Below are positions 33,647 through 42,388 of a stretch of 62,988 nt of DNA, in pieces (the first letter of the stretch is position 1; every line of letters starts with the position of its first letter). The stretch is taken from assembly GCA_947626985.1 (NCBI GenBank), contig CANQUG010000013.1, forward strand, positions 1-62,988, written 5' to 3'. The notes beneath the pieces are model-generated. The model worked only from the letters and a program-made list of their open reading frames with translations. It was not told where the DNA came from and did no database searches. A program made the position numbers and the translations under genes. The stretch is from an uncultured Lachnospiraceae bacterium (GTDB lineage: Bacteria; Bacillota; Clostridia; Lachnospirales; Lachnospiraceae).

Positions 33647-33675
33647 TTTACGTTCCCGCCGGAAAATGATATGAT
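33647..33675 (+). promoter_or_regulatory. Promoter of the phenylacetate-CoA ligase gene
   Basis: TTTACG (33647-33652), 17 bases, TATGAT (33670-33675). A leader of about 135 bases follows. Confidence 0.6.
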
Positions 33676-33817
33676 AATACAAGAAAAAATCTGTAAACGG
33701 GATGATTTTTTCGAAAAATGATTTGGCGGTCAGGGGTCCGGCCTCATCGTCCGGTGATCCGGCGGCCCTCTGGCGGGCGAATCCCAATCATATCTGCAGA
33801 GAAAGGAACGAAAGAAG

Positions 33818-35122
33818 ATGGAGAGATATTATCAGCCTGAAATTGAATGTGCCTCCCAGGAGCAGATTCGGGAGTGGCAGAGCGAACGACTGGTAAAGCA
33901 GGTGCACAATGTGTGGGACAATGTCCCCTACTACAGGAAAAAAATGGAGGAGAAGGGCGTCACCCCGGAGGATATCAAATCCGTGGACGATCTGTATAAG
34001 CTGCCCTTCCTCACCAAGGATGATCTGAGAGACGCCTATCCCTACGGACTGCTGGCCCGTCCTCTCAGCGACTGCGTCCGGATTCAGTCCACCAGCGGCA
34101 CTACCGGAAGACGGGTAGTGGCGTTCTATACGCAGCACGATATTGATCTGTGGGATGAGTGCTGTGCCAGAGCTATTGTGGCGGCGGGCGGAACGAAGGA
34201 CGACGTCTGCCACGTATGCTACGGATACGGATTGTTTACCGGCGGCCCGGGATTAAACGGCGGCTCTCATAAAGTGGGATGCCTCACCCTCCCCATGTCC
34301 TCGGGAAATACGGAGCGTCAGCTGCAGTTCATGACTGACCTGGGCTCCACCATTCTCTGCTGTACTCCCTCCTACGCGGCGTATCTGGCGGAGAGCGCCA
34401 TCGAGCGGGGACTTCAGGACAAGATCAAACTGAAAGCCGGCATTTTCGGCGCGGAGGCCTGGACAGAGGAAATGCGCCACGACATAGAAGAAAAACTGGG
34501 CATCAAGGCATACGACATTTACGGCCTGACGGAGATTTCCGGCCCCGGCGTATCCTTCGAGTGCTCCGAGCAGACCGGCATGCATATCAATGAGGACCAT
34601 TTCATCGCGGAGATCATCAACCCGAAGACCGGGGAGGTTCTCCCCGAGGGCGAAAAGGGCGAGCTGGTATTTACCAGCATTACCAAGGAAGCGTTCCCCC
34701 TTCTCCGCTACCGCACCCGTGACATCTGCATCCTCAGCAGAAAGAAATGCTCCTGCGGCAGAACCCATGTGAAAATGACCAAGCCTCTGGGCAGAAGCGA
34801 CGACATGCTCATCGTGAAGGGCGTCAACGTATTCCCGTCCCAGATCGAGACCGTTCTCATGAACAAGGGATATCCGGCCAACTATCAGATTATTGTGGAC
34901 CGTGTGAACAACAGCGATACCATCGAGGTTCAGGTGGAAATGACTCCCGAAATGTTCTCCGACAGCCTCAGCGAGGTTTCCGCAAGGGAGAAAGAGCTTG
35001 TGGACGGCCTGAAATCCATGCTTGGAATTTACGCGAAGGTGAAGCTGGTGAATCCCAAGGCCATTACCCGGAGCGAGGGCAAAGCGGTGCGCGTGATCGA
35101 CAAGCGGAATCTGTACCAGTAA
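33818..35122 (+). CDS. paaK: Phenylacetate-CoA ligase family enzyme
   Basis: An adenylate-forming ligase of 434 residues that activates phenylacetate (or a related aryl acid) to its CoA thioester. The ATP-binding P-loop STSGTTGRRVV, the DIYGLTEISGPG adenylate motif, the RYRTRDI hinge and the C-terminal SDDMLIVKGVNVFPSQIE are all typical of PaaK; a CSCGR pair (near residue 308) belongs to the family's metal-binding site. It is followed after 54 bases by a double-ACT protein, a pairing common in anaerobes that oxidise aromatic keto acids. The companion ferredoxin oxidoreductase is not in this window. Confidence 0.9.
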   Translation: MERYYQPEIECASQEQIREWQSERLVKQVHNVWDNVPYYRKKMEEKGVTPEDIKSVDDLYKLPFLTKDDLRDAYPYGLLARPLSDCVRIQSTSGTTGRRVVAFYTQHDIDLWDECCARAIVAAGGTKDDVCHVCYGYGLFTGGPGLNGGSHKVGCLTLPMSSGNTERQLQFMTDLGSTILCCTPSYAAYLAESAIERGLQDKIKLKAGIFGAEAWTEEMRHDIEEKLGIKAYDIYGLTEISGPGVSFECSEQTGMHINEDHFIAEIINPKTGEVLPEGEKGELVFTSITKEAFPLLRYRTRDICILSRKKCSCGRTHVKMTKPLGRSDDMLIVKGVNVFPSQIETVLMNKGYPANYQIIVDRVNNSDTIEVQVEMTPEMFSDSLSEVSAREKELVDGLKSMLGIYAKVKLVNPKAITRSEGKAVRVIDKRNLYQ

Positions 35123-35176
35123 TTTGCAGGCGTGCTGCATTTCGCAGCTCAGTTTATAAGTAAGGAGGAACGTTCC

Positions 35177-35608
35177 ATGACCGTAAAACAGATTTCTGTA
35201 TTTTTGGAAAACAGACCGGGTACGCTGGCTGATTTTACCCAGGTTCTGTCAAAGAATCATATCGACCTGCGGGCGCTGTCCCTGGCGGAGGCGTCTGATT
35301 TCGGAATCGTCCGCATTATCGTGGACGATATCTACAATGCTTCCACGGTGCTGAAGGAGGCAGGCTACGTATTTTCCATCACGAAGGTTCTGGCTGTGGC
35401 CATCCCCGATGAACCGGGCGGACTCACCAGAGTGATCCGCGTTCTGGGAGATGAAGGGGTGAACGTGGAGTATGTTTACGCCTTTACGGGACGGGAAAAA
35501 GGCGTGGCCTACATGATCTTCCGCGTTGCGGACAATAAGGCCGCGGCGGAGGTTCTGCAGAAGAACGGCATTCATCCCGTTTGCCAGGAGGACCTGGAGA
35601 AGCTGTAG
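35177..35608 (+). CDS. Tandem ACT-domain protein
   Basis: A 143-residue protein made of two ACT domains: the first begins KQISVFLENRPGTLADFTQ and the second AVAIPDEPGGLTRVIRVLGD. ACT domains bind amino acids and regulate enzymes. Its place behind the ligase suggests that it senses an aromatic amino acid and tunes the ligase or its expression. ATG 35177 follows AAGGAGG. A free-standing regulator of amino-acid metabolism is the general alternative. Confidence 0.88.
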   Translation: MTVKQISVFLENRPGTLADFTQVLSKNHIDLRALSLAEASDFGIVRIIVDDIYNASTVLKEAGYVFSITKVLAVAIPDEPGGLTRVIRVLGDEGVNVEYVYAFTGREKGVAYMIFRVADNKAAAEVLQKNGIHPVCQEDLEKL

Positions 35609-35649
35609 GATTTCCGGAGCTGAACATCAAAACAGGTGATCGATGAGCT

Positions 35650-35690
35650 GCCGGTCAGAGGCGGTGCTGTCTGCTGACCGGCCGTTCTTT
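35650..35690 (+). terminator. Terminator after the ACT gene
   Basis: GCCGGTCAG pairs with CTGACCGGC, followed by TTCTTTTC. Confidence 0.75.
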
Positions 35691-35733
35691 TCGCTGATTT
35701 ACAGCGCAGTTTGGACAGAAGGAGGAAGAGCAA

Positions 35734-36843
35734 ATGGAAACGAGACCCTATGTACCATGGGAACTGATTGAACATTTTATGGTGGACACCTTTAAGGCTG
35801 TGGGCGTGCCGGAGGAGGACGCGAAGATCTGCGCGGACGTTCTCATGGAAAGCGACCGGCGGGGCATCGAGAGCCACGGCTGCAATCGTTTCAAGCCTAT
35901 TTACATTGACCGGATCAACGCAGGAATTCAGAATCCTGTGACGCAGTATGAGGTTCTGAAGGAGACTCCCACCACCCTGGTGGCTGACGCCCATGACGGA
36001 ATGGGGATGGTTGCCTCCCATAAAGCGATGACCTCCATTATCGAAAAGGCGAAGAAGTACGGAATGGGAATGGCCGTGATCCGCAATTCCACCCACTACG
36101 GCATTGCGGGGTACTGGGCCATGATGGCCTCGAAGGAGGGGATGCTCGGCATCACAGGCACAAATGCCAGGCCCTCCATCGCGCCCACCTTCGGAGTGGA
36201 AAACATGCTGGGAACGAACCCGCTGACCTTCGCGTTCCCCACAGACGAGGAGTTTCCCTTCGTGATCGACTGTGCCACATCCATTACCCAGAGGGGAAAA
36301 ATCGAGTATTATGCCCGCAGCGGCAAGGACACCCCCGCCGGCATGGTGATCGGGCGGGACGGACAGGCGAAAACGGACAGCCAGCAGATTCTGGTGGACC
36401 TGACCCAGGGCAGGGCCGCTCTGGCTCCGCTGGGCGGCATCGGAGAGGAACTGGCCGGATACAAGGGCTACGGATATGCCACGGTGGTGGAAGTGCTCTC
36501 CGCCGCCCTTCAGGCAGGAAGCTTCTTAAAGGCTCTGAACGGAACTGGGGAGCATGGGGAAAAGAAGCCCTATCATCTGGGCCATTTCTTTATCGTGATC
36601 AATCCGGAGTTTTTCATGGGAGAGGAAGAATTCCGAAAGACCACCGGCGAGATCCTGAGACAGCTCCGGGCTTCCGAAAAAGCGCCGGGCGAGAGCCGGA
36701 TCTATACAGCCGGCGAGAAGGAATACCTGGTATGGCTGGAGAGAAAGGATAAGGGCGTGCCTGTGGGCGAGGCGGTGCAGAAGGAATTCATCGAGCTTCG
36801 GGACAGATATCATCTTCCTTATCATTTCCCCTTTGAGGATTGA
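35734..36843 (+). CDS. Malate/L-lactate (Ldh2) family NAD(P)-dependent dehydrogenase
   Basis: A 369-residue oxidoreductase of the Ldh2 family (malate, ureidoglycolate, sulfolactate and related 2-hydroxyacids). Visible family marks are ESDRRGIESHGCNRF with the conserved His, VRNSTHYGIAGYW-like AVIRNSTHYGIAGYW, LGTNPLTFAFP and DCATSITQRGKIEYYARSG. Substrate cannot be told from sequence. The AraC regulator follows after 28 bases and the rhamnosidase after that, so the acid it handles may derive from sugar degradation. Confidence 0.88.
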   Translation: METRPYVPWELIEHFMVDTFKAVGVPEEDAKICADVLMESDRRGIESHGCNRFKPIYIDRINAGIQNPVTQYEVLKETPTTLVADAHDGMGMVASHKAMTSIIEKAKKYGMGMAVIRNSTHYGIAGYWAMMASKEGMLGITGTNARPSIAPTFGVENMLGTNPLTFAFPTDEEFPFVIDCATSITQRGKIEYYARSGKDTPAGMVIGRDGQAKTDSQQILVDLTQGRAALAPLGGIGEELAGYKGYGYATVVEVLSAALQAGSFLKALNGTGEHGEKKPYHLGHFFIVINPEFFMGEEEFRKTTGEILRQLRASEKAPGESRIYTAGEKEYLVWLERKDKGVPVGEAVQKEFIELRDRYHLPYHFPFED

Positions 36844-36871
36844 AACGGCGGAACATCAGGAAAGGAACCAC

Positions 36872-37882
36872 ATGAACCGGGAAGAACTGGAAAGATATCT
36901 CCGTCAGTATTCCCCCAGGGAAGAGGAATTCCTCCGGGAGCAGTCCCGGGAAACGGCGGCGCGGCGGAAGCAGCAGATACAGCAGATGCACCGGAAACTG
37001 GACACCGGGGCGTATCTCTATGAGAGCGGGCAGTTTATGCGATCGGGAGAGAAGATCGGAGTTTACCGGCATGACCGCTTCTGGAAAGTGGAGCCCCATA
37101 TTCACGACTACATTGAGCTGTGCTATGTATGGTCGGGAGAGTGCAGGCAGAATATCGAGGGCAGGGATGTGCTCACCGTGGAGGGAGACGTCTGTATTTT
37201 TGACACCCGGGCCGTGCATTCCGTGGAGGCGGCCGGGGAGAACGACATCATGATCAATCTCCTCATGCGCAGGGAATTTTTTGACAGCGCGTTTCTGAGC
37301 AGGATGCTCCGCCAGGGCATTGTGTCCGAATTTCTGGCGGGCGCCGTAACCAGAAGCCGTCAGAATAAGCATTATCTGTATTTTCCCGCCCACAGGAACA
37401 GCCGTATCCACGATATCATGGAACAGATTCTCATGGAGTACTATACGGCGGACCTGGGAATGGAGCAGGTGCTGGAGAGCTATGTGATCATCCTGTTTAC
37501 GGAGCTTCTGCGTACGCTGCGGGACGATTCCAGAGAGAGCAGCGGCGTTTCCGGCGAGGTTCAGATTATAGAGCTTCTGGCCTACATAGAGGACCATTAC
37601 GAGGACTGTACGCTCTCGGAGATGGGAAAAGCCTTCGGACTTCACGGAAACTATCTCACAGCGCTTCTGAAGGAGCGCACGGGAAGAAGCTTCGTGGAGC
37701 ATGTGCAGGAGCAGCGGCTGAAAAAAGCCAGGGCCCTTCTGGAGAATACGGATCTTTCCGTGGCGGAGCTCATTCCTCTGTGCGGATACAGCAATATGAA
37801 TTTTTTTTACAAAAAGTTCCGGGAATCCTTCGGATGCACCCCCGCCGAATATCGAAAAAGATTTCGGAATTCTGTACCTTAA
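36872..37882 (+). CDS. AraC-family transcriptional regulator
   Basis: A 336-residue regulator with a cupin-type sensor domain (HIHDYIELCYVWSGECRQNIEG and GDVCIFDTRAVHSVE) and a C-terminal AraC helix-turn-helix pair (LSEMGKAFGLHGNYLTALLKERTG, then VAELIPLCGYSNMNFFYKKFRESFGCTPAEYRK). ATG 36872 follows AAAGGAA. It is co-directional with, and 28 bases behind, the Ldh2 gene and is followed by a terminator and the rhamnosidase gene, which is its most plausible target. The effector is probably a sugar. Confidence 0.92.
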   Translation: MNREELERYLRQYSPREEEFLREQSRETAARRKQQIQQMHRKLDTGAYLYESGQFMRSGEKIGVYRHDRFWKVEPHIHDYIELCYVWSGECRQNIEGRDVLTVEGDVCIFDTRAVHSVEAAGENDIMINLLMRREFFDSAFLSRMLRQGIVSEFLAGAVTRSRQNKHYLYFPAHRNSRIHDIMEQILMEYYTADLGMEQVLESYVIILFTELLRTLRDDSRESSGVSGEVQIIELLAYIEDHYEDCTLSEMGKAFGLHGNYLTALLKERTGRSFVEHVQEQRLKKARALLENTDLSVAELIPLCGYSNMNFFYKKFRESFGCTPAEYRKRFRNSVP

Positions 37883-37901
37883 AAATGGTCAATATTTACT
37901 G

Positions 37902-37933
37902 AAAAAGCGTCATTGTGCAGTGGCGCTTTTTTT
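37902..37933 (+). terminator. Terminator after the AraC regulator
   Basis: AAAAAGCG and CGCTTTTTTT form the stem, with seven T ending the arm. Confidence 0.8.
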
Positions 37934-38037
37934 AGTATGATAAACCATGGAAAATGATTATTTCACTTTTTTGCGCAGCATATAGGAAAACAGGACAGGG
38001 AGAACAGGAAAAGCTCTGAGAAAGAAGGAAACGAAAT

Positions 38038-40683
38038 ATGGTTAAAATTGTATGGATTCATATGGATTATGAGACGGAGCAGGTAGGAATCACCCACATG
38101 CCCCAGTTCGGATGGATACTGGAGAGCGATAAAAGAAATGTGACGCAGGAGGCCTATGAGCTTCAGATCGGGGAGGATCCCGCGTTTGAAAAGCTGGTTT
38201 ACAGCAGCGGCAGAAAAACGGACAATGCTTCTGCCCAGGTGACGGCGGAGGGAACGCTTCGGTCCATGCGCCGCTACCATGTGCGCGTTCGTGTCTGGGC
38301 GGCGGGAGAGGAGACCGGCTGGGCGTACACCTCCTTCGTGACCGGAATCATGGACAACAGCGAGTGGAAGGGCGCTTTTATCACCGCCGAGGAGGAGAAG
38401 GACGCGGCGGTTTCCAAAGGCACTTATGTCCGGAAGGCGTTTGACGTGAAGGGCGGGGTGAAGGAAGCCTACGTCTGCGCGACGGCTCTGGGACTGTATC
38501 AGTTTTATATCAACGGAAAGAAAGTGGGGAAGGATGAGCTGACACCCGGTTGGACCTCTTATAAAAAACATCTCTGCTATCAGACCTACGAGGTGACGGA
38601 CTGTCTGAAGGAGGGCGCCAACGCCATGGGCGCCATGCTGGCTGCAGGCTGGTTTAAGGGACTCATGGGATTTGAGGGACTGGTGAAGAACCGCAGCCAC
38701 TACGGCGACCGGACGGCCTTTCTTGCCCAGCTGCTGGTGAGGTATGAGGACGGCACGGAGGAGCTTCTTGTCACGGACGATACCTGGACGGGAGCGGATT
38801 CCCCCGTGGTGTTCGCGGAGATTTATGACGGAGAGATTTATGACGCTTCCAGAGAAATCCGCTGCTGGGCGGAGGCCGACTGTGCGGAAGGCAGCTGGAA
38901 GCCGGTGCAGAAGGTGGATTACGACTTTTCTGTTCTCTGCGGACAGGGCAGCGGCAGAATCCGAATTGCTGAAAAGATCGAGGCAAAGAGAGTGTTCCGC
39001 ACTCCCCAGGGAGACCTGGTGGTGGACTTCGGCCAGAACATGAGCGCCTGCGTGGAGGTCAGAGCCTCCGGAAAAGCGGGAGACGTGATCGAGCTCCGCT
39101 GCTTCGAGACGCTGGACGCGGCGGGAAATGTATATCTGGATAACCTGCGCACCGCGAAGGAAGCCATGGTTTACACCTTCGGCAGGGATGGGGAGATCAC
39201 TTACCGTCCGTCCTTCACCTTTATGGGCTTCCAGTATGTCAAGGTAGTATCCTTCCCGGGAGAACCCGCTCCGGAGAATTTTACCGCCCACGTGATCCAT
39301 ACGGATATGAAGCCCACCGGAACCTTCCGGTGCTCCAACCCTGACCTGAATCAGCTGGCACACAACATTCTCTGGGGCCTGAAGAGCAATTTCGTGGACG
39401 TTCCCACCGACTGTCCCCAGAGGGACGAGCGTCTGGGCTGGACGGGCGACGCGGAGATCTTCTGCCGCACGGCCTGTTTCCTGATGAACACCTATTCCTT
39501 CTACAGAAAATGGCTGAAGGACGTGGCTGCGGATCAGACGCCTGAGGGAGGCGTTCCTCATGTGGTGCCGGATATTCTCACAGGCAATGTGGAGAGCAAC
39601 TGGCTTCTTCTCCAGGGAACCCACTCCGCCGCAGCCTGGGCGGACGCAGCCGTGATCAATCCCTGGACCATGTACCTCACCTTCGGCGACCGGGAGATTC
39701 TGAAGGAGCAGTACGGGAGCATGAAGGGCTGGATCGATTTCATGCGGGACCACTCCCAGGACTATATCTGGAACTACAAGCTCCAGTTCGGCGACTGGGT
39801 GGCCCTGGACGCGGAGGAGGGAAGCTATTTCGGCGCTACGCCCAACGACCTCACCTGCACCGCCTATTTCGCATATTCTACGGGGCTCTTTGTGAAGATT
39901 GCCAAAATCCTGGGCAAAGACGCCGACGCGGAGGAATATGGAAAGCTCCATGAAAAGATTGTAAAGAAGTTTCAGGAGACCTTCTTTGACAAAGACGGCG
40001 CTCTCACGGCCCAGACACAGACCGCCCACATTGTGGCTCTGTACTTTGACCTGACGCCGGAGGCTTACAGGGAAAAGACCGTGGCGGGCCTGCTGCGTCT
40101 TCTGGAAAAGGAGAACGGCCATCTGGTGACCGGATTCGTGGGAACGCCCTATTTCTGTCACGCTCTCAGCCAGAACGGCCATGTGAAGGAAGCCTACGAC
40201 CTGCTTCTGAAGGAGGATTTCCCCTCCTGGCTGTATCAGGTAAAAATGGGGGCCACCACCGTGTGGGAGCACTGGGACGGCCTGAAGCCCGACGGCACCA
40301 TGTGGAGCCCCAACATGAACTCCTTCAACCATTACGCCTACGGCGCCATCGGCGAGTGGATGGTGCGCGTGGCAGCAGGACTGGAGATCGACGAGAAGAA
40401 TCCGGGTTATAAGCATGCCATCATTTATCCCAGAATGGGAGGCGGGCTTGCCTGGCTGAAAGCCGGCTATGACTCTGCTTACGGGCTGGTAGAAAGCTCC
40501 TGGGAGATGCAGGGCGAAAATGTGCTTCTCCAGGTGACTGTTCCGGTAAACACCACTGCCACCATCTGTCTGGACGAGGCCGCGGAGGTTCTGGACGGAG
40601 ACGGGCTTACCTTCACCTCCGACGGAAACCGTATGACCGGGGAGGCCGGTTCTGGAACCTACCGGATTCTCTTTGCGAGATAA
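38038..40683 (+). CDS. Alpha-L-rhamnosidase, GH78
   Basis: An 881-residue inverting glycosidase that removes terminal alpha-L-rhamnose from plant polysaccharides or flavonoid glycosides. It has the GH78 layout: N-terminal beta domains (ALGLYQFYINGKKVGKDELTPGW around 150 is typical of the BT family carbohydrate domain), the catalytic alpha/alpha barrel with TDCPQRDERLGWTGDAE (near 465) containing the catalytic acid region, and a C-terminal beta domain. No signal peptide is present, so it acts in the cytoplasm on imported oligosaccharides or glycosides. It lies between an AraC and a LacI regulator. Confidence 0.93.
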   Translation: MVKIVWIHMDYETEQVGITHMPQFGWILESDKRNVTQEAYELQIGEDPAFEKLVYSSGRKTDNASAQVTAEGTLRSMRRYHVRVRVWAAGEETGWAYTSFVTGIMDNSEWKGAFITAEEEKDAAVSKGTYVRKAFDVKGGVKEAYVCATALGLYQFYINGKKVGKDELTPGWTSYKKHLCYQTYEVTDCLKEGANAMGAMLAAGWFKGLMGFEGLVKNRSHYGDRTAFLAQLLVRYEDGTEELLVTDDTWTGADSPVVFAEIYDGEIYDASREIRCWAEADCAEGSWKPVQKVDYDFSVLCGQGSGRIRIAEKIEAKRVFRTPQGDLVVDFGQNMSACVEVRASGKAGDVIELRCFETLDAAGNVYLDNLRTAKEAMVYTFGRDGEITYRPSFTFMGFQYVKVVSFPGEPAPENFTAHVIHTDMKPTGTFRCSNPDLNQLAHNILWGLKSNFVDVPTDCPQRDERLGWTGDAEIFCRTACFLMNTYSFYRKWLKDVAADQTPEGGVPHVVPDILTGNVESNWLLLQGTHSAAAWADAAVINPWTMYLTFGDREILKEQYGSMKGWIDFMRDHSQDYIWNYKLQFGDWVALDAEEGSYFGATPNDLTCTAYFAYSTGLFVKIAKILGKDADAEEYGKLHEKIVKKFQETFFDKDGALTAQTQTAHIVALYFDLTPEAYREKTVAGLLRLLEKENGHLVTGFVGTPYFCHALSQNGHVKEAYDLLLKEDFPSWLYQVKMGATTVWEHWDGLKPDGTMWSPNMNSFNHYAYGAIGEWMVRVAAGLEIDEKNPGYKHAIIYPRMGGGLAWLKAGYDSAYGLVESSWEMQGENVLLQVTVPVNTTATICLDEAAEVLDGDGLTFTSDGNRMTGEAGSGTYRILFAR

Positions 40684-40822
40684 AAGGCACGGTGCTCAGA
40701 GAGAATGCGGGCCGGGCCGCCGGGCTGCGGCGGTCTCTGTCGCTGAGAACATTTAGGAAGAGGGCCGGGTCACGCTGAATGGCTGAAGCGGGACAGTTTC
40801 TGTCCCCGGTGAATATAAGTTT

Positions 40823-40862
40823 AAAAAGGCATGTGGAATTTAGCGTTCCATGTGCCTTTTTT
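40823..40862 (+). terminator. Terminator after the rhamnosidase
   Basis: AAAAAGGCATGTGGAA pairs (with two wobbles) with TTCCATGTGCCTTTTTT. The 334-base gap holds this and the LacI-gene promoter. Confidence 0.85.
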
Positions 40863-40930
40863 AAAGGCTGTTTTTCTTCTGTGAAACGGGCTGCTGTAAT
40901 ATGGAAATTTTTTATCCTTGCATAAGTTTG

Positions 40931-40959
40931 TTGTCAATCAATAGAAAAGATGTTATAGT
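40931..40959 (+). promoter_or_regulatory. Promoter of the LacI-family regulator gene
   Basis: TTGTCA (40931-40936), 17 bases, TATAGT (40954-40959). Confidence 0.75.
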
Positions 40960-41017
40960 GAGGTCAGGAAATGCGGTTTCTTCCATCTAATTGTATGTAC
41001 ACATAAAGGGGATAGGG

Positions 41018-42115
41018 ATGAAGGTAAGTATACGCGATTTAAGTAAAATGACCGGCTTTTCCCCGGCGACCATCTCCAACGCCTTGAATCACAAGAAGGG
41101 CGTAAACCGGGACACAGCCCAGGAGATTTTTCGGGTTGCCAGAGAGACCGGATATCTCAGCGCCAACGCTGTGACGAAGATCAAGCTGCTCATCTTTAAA
41201 AAGAACGGACAGATCATCGACGACACGCCCTTCTTTCAGAGCCTGATCGAAGGGATGGAGGAGGAATGCCACCGCCTCGGATATGAGATGGTGATCTCCA
41301 GGGCGGATCAGAGGGATGAAGATTACGAGCGTCAGGTGCATGAGCTTCTGAGAGAACAGGGAACCGCGGTGGTGGTGCTGGCCACGGAGATGATGGACGG
41401 GGATCTGGAGCCCTACAGGAACGCGCCCTGCCCTCTGGTGATCCTGGATCACTGGACGGAATCCATGGAGTTTAATTCCGTACTGATCAATAACGCGGAC
41501 GCTGCCAGGATGATCACGGAGCATCTTCTGGACTACGGACACAGGGAAGTGGGATATTTAAGGGGCGCTTTCCGGATCAAGGGCTTCCGTTCCCGCTTCG
41601 TGGGCTTTCAGACGGCTTTGAAAAAACGCAAGGTTCCCTATCGGGAGGAGTACACGGTCACTCTGGGCACCTCCCTCAACGGAGCCTATCAGGACATGCT
41701 GAAGTATCTTCAGAAAAAACCGGTCCTGCCCACGGCGTTTTTTGCGGACAATGACATGATCGCTCTGGGAGCCATGAAGGCGCTGCAGGAATGCGGCTAT
41801 CAGGTGCCCGACGACGTCTCCATCGTGGGCTTTGACGATCTGCCCTTCAGTGAAATTTCCTCTCCGGCGCTGACTACCCTCCAGGTTCCCAACCGGGAGA
41901 TGGGCAAAATGGCGGTGAGAAGAGCGGCGGAGCTGGTGGAGGGCATCGGCGCGGACGCGGTGATGAAGATGCAGGTCTGCCCGAAAATGATCATTCGAAG
42001 AACCGTGAAGAATGTAAAAGGGGAAGCCGCAGGCCGGGAGACGTCCGGGATTTATCCCGTCAGTGGAAATAAGCAGCTGACGGCGGAATCCTATATCCGG
42101 AGTTCGGCTACCTGA
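41018..42115 (+). CDS. LacI-family transcriptional regulator
   Basis: A 365-residue repressor: the helix-turn-helix and hinge (VSIRDLSKMTGFSPATISNALN) are followed by a periplasmic-binding-protein-like effector domain with PLVILDHW, FFADNDMIALGAMKAL and VSIVGFDDLPFSEISSPALTT. ATG 41018 follows GGGGATAGGG. It sits in front of the sugar isomerase operon, its likely target, whose promoter carries CGTTTACA, a half of the usual LacI-type palindrome. The C-terminal 30 residues extend past the normal end of the domain. Confidence 0.93.
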   Translation: MKVSIRDLSKMTGFSPATISNALNHKKGVNRDTAQEIFRVARETGYLSANAVTKIKLLIFKKNGQIIDDTPFFQSLIEGMEEECHRLGYEMVISRADQRDEDYERQVHELLREQGTAVVVLATEMMDGDLEPYRNAPCPLVILDHWTESMEFNSVLINNADAARMITEHLLDYGHREVGYLRGAFRIKGFRSRFVGFQTALKKRKVPYREEYTVTLGTSLNGAYQDMLKYLQKKPVLPTAFFADNDMIALGAMKALQECGYQVPDDVSIVGFDDLPFSEISSPALTTLQVPNREMGKMAVRRAAELVEGIGADAVMKMQVCPKMIIRRTVKNVKGEAAGRETSGIYPVSGNKQLTAESYIRSSAT

Positions 42116-42271
42116 AATGTTTATATTTGTTTATATAAATGTTTAGCTTTCAAACAGCTTCCGACAGGGAAAATCATAGAAAAATGCCGGATATTTTCCG
42201 GAAAAATAGAATAAGATTGTACAAAAATGACAAAAATATACAAGAACACGAGAACTAACGAATAGAATGAC

Positions 42272-42310
42272 TTGAAATTATAATATAAACTGTTTATAAT
42301 ACGTTTACAG
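42272..42310 (+). promoter_or_regulatory. Promoter of the isomerase-transketolase operon with candidate operator
   Basis: TTGAAA (42272-42277), 17 bases, TATAAT (42295-42300). CGTTTACA at 42303-42310 matches one arm of LacI-family operators and overlaps the transcription start; TGTTTATA occurs at 42121-42145 and 42291. The 273-base gap is AT-rich otherwise. Confidence 0.7.
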
Positions 42311-42388
42311 AGAAACAGAAACCAGCTGTCTGCCAGCACAAAAGCACAAAAGAAAGTAAAAAAATATATATTCAAGGAGGAATGAAGA

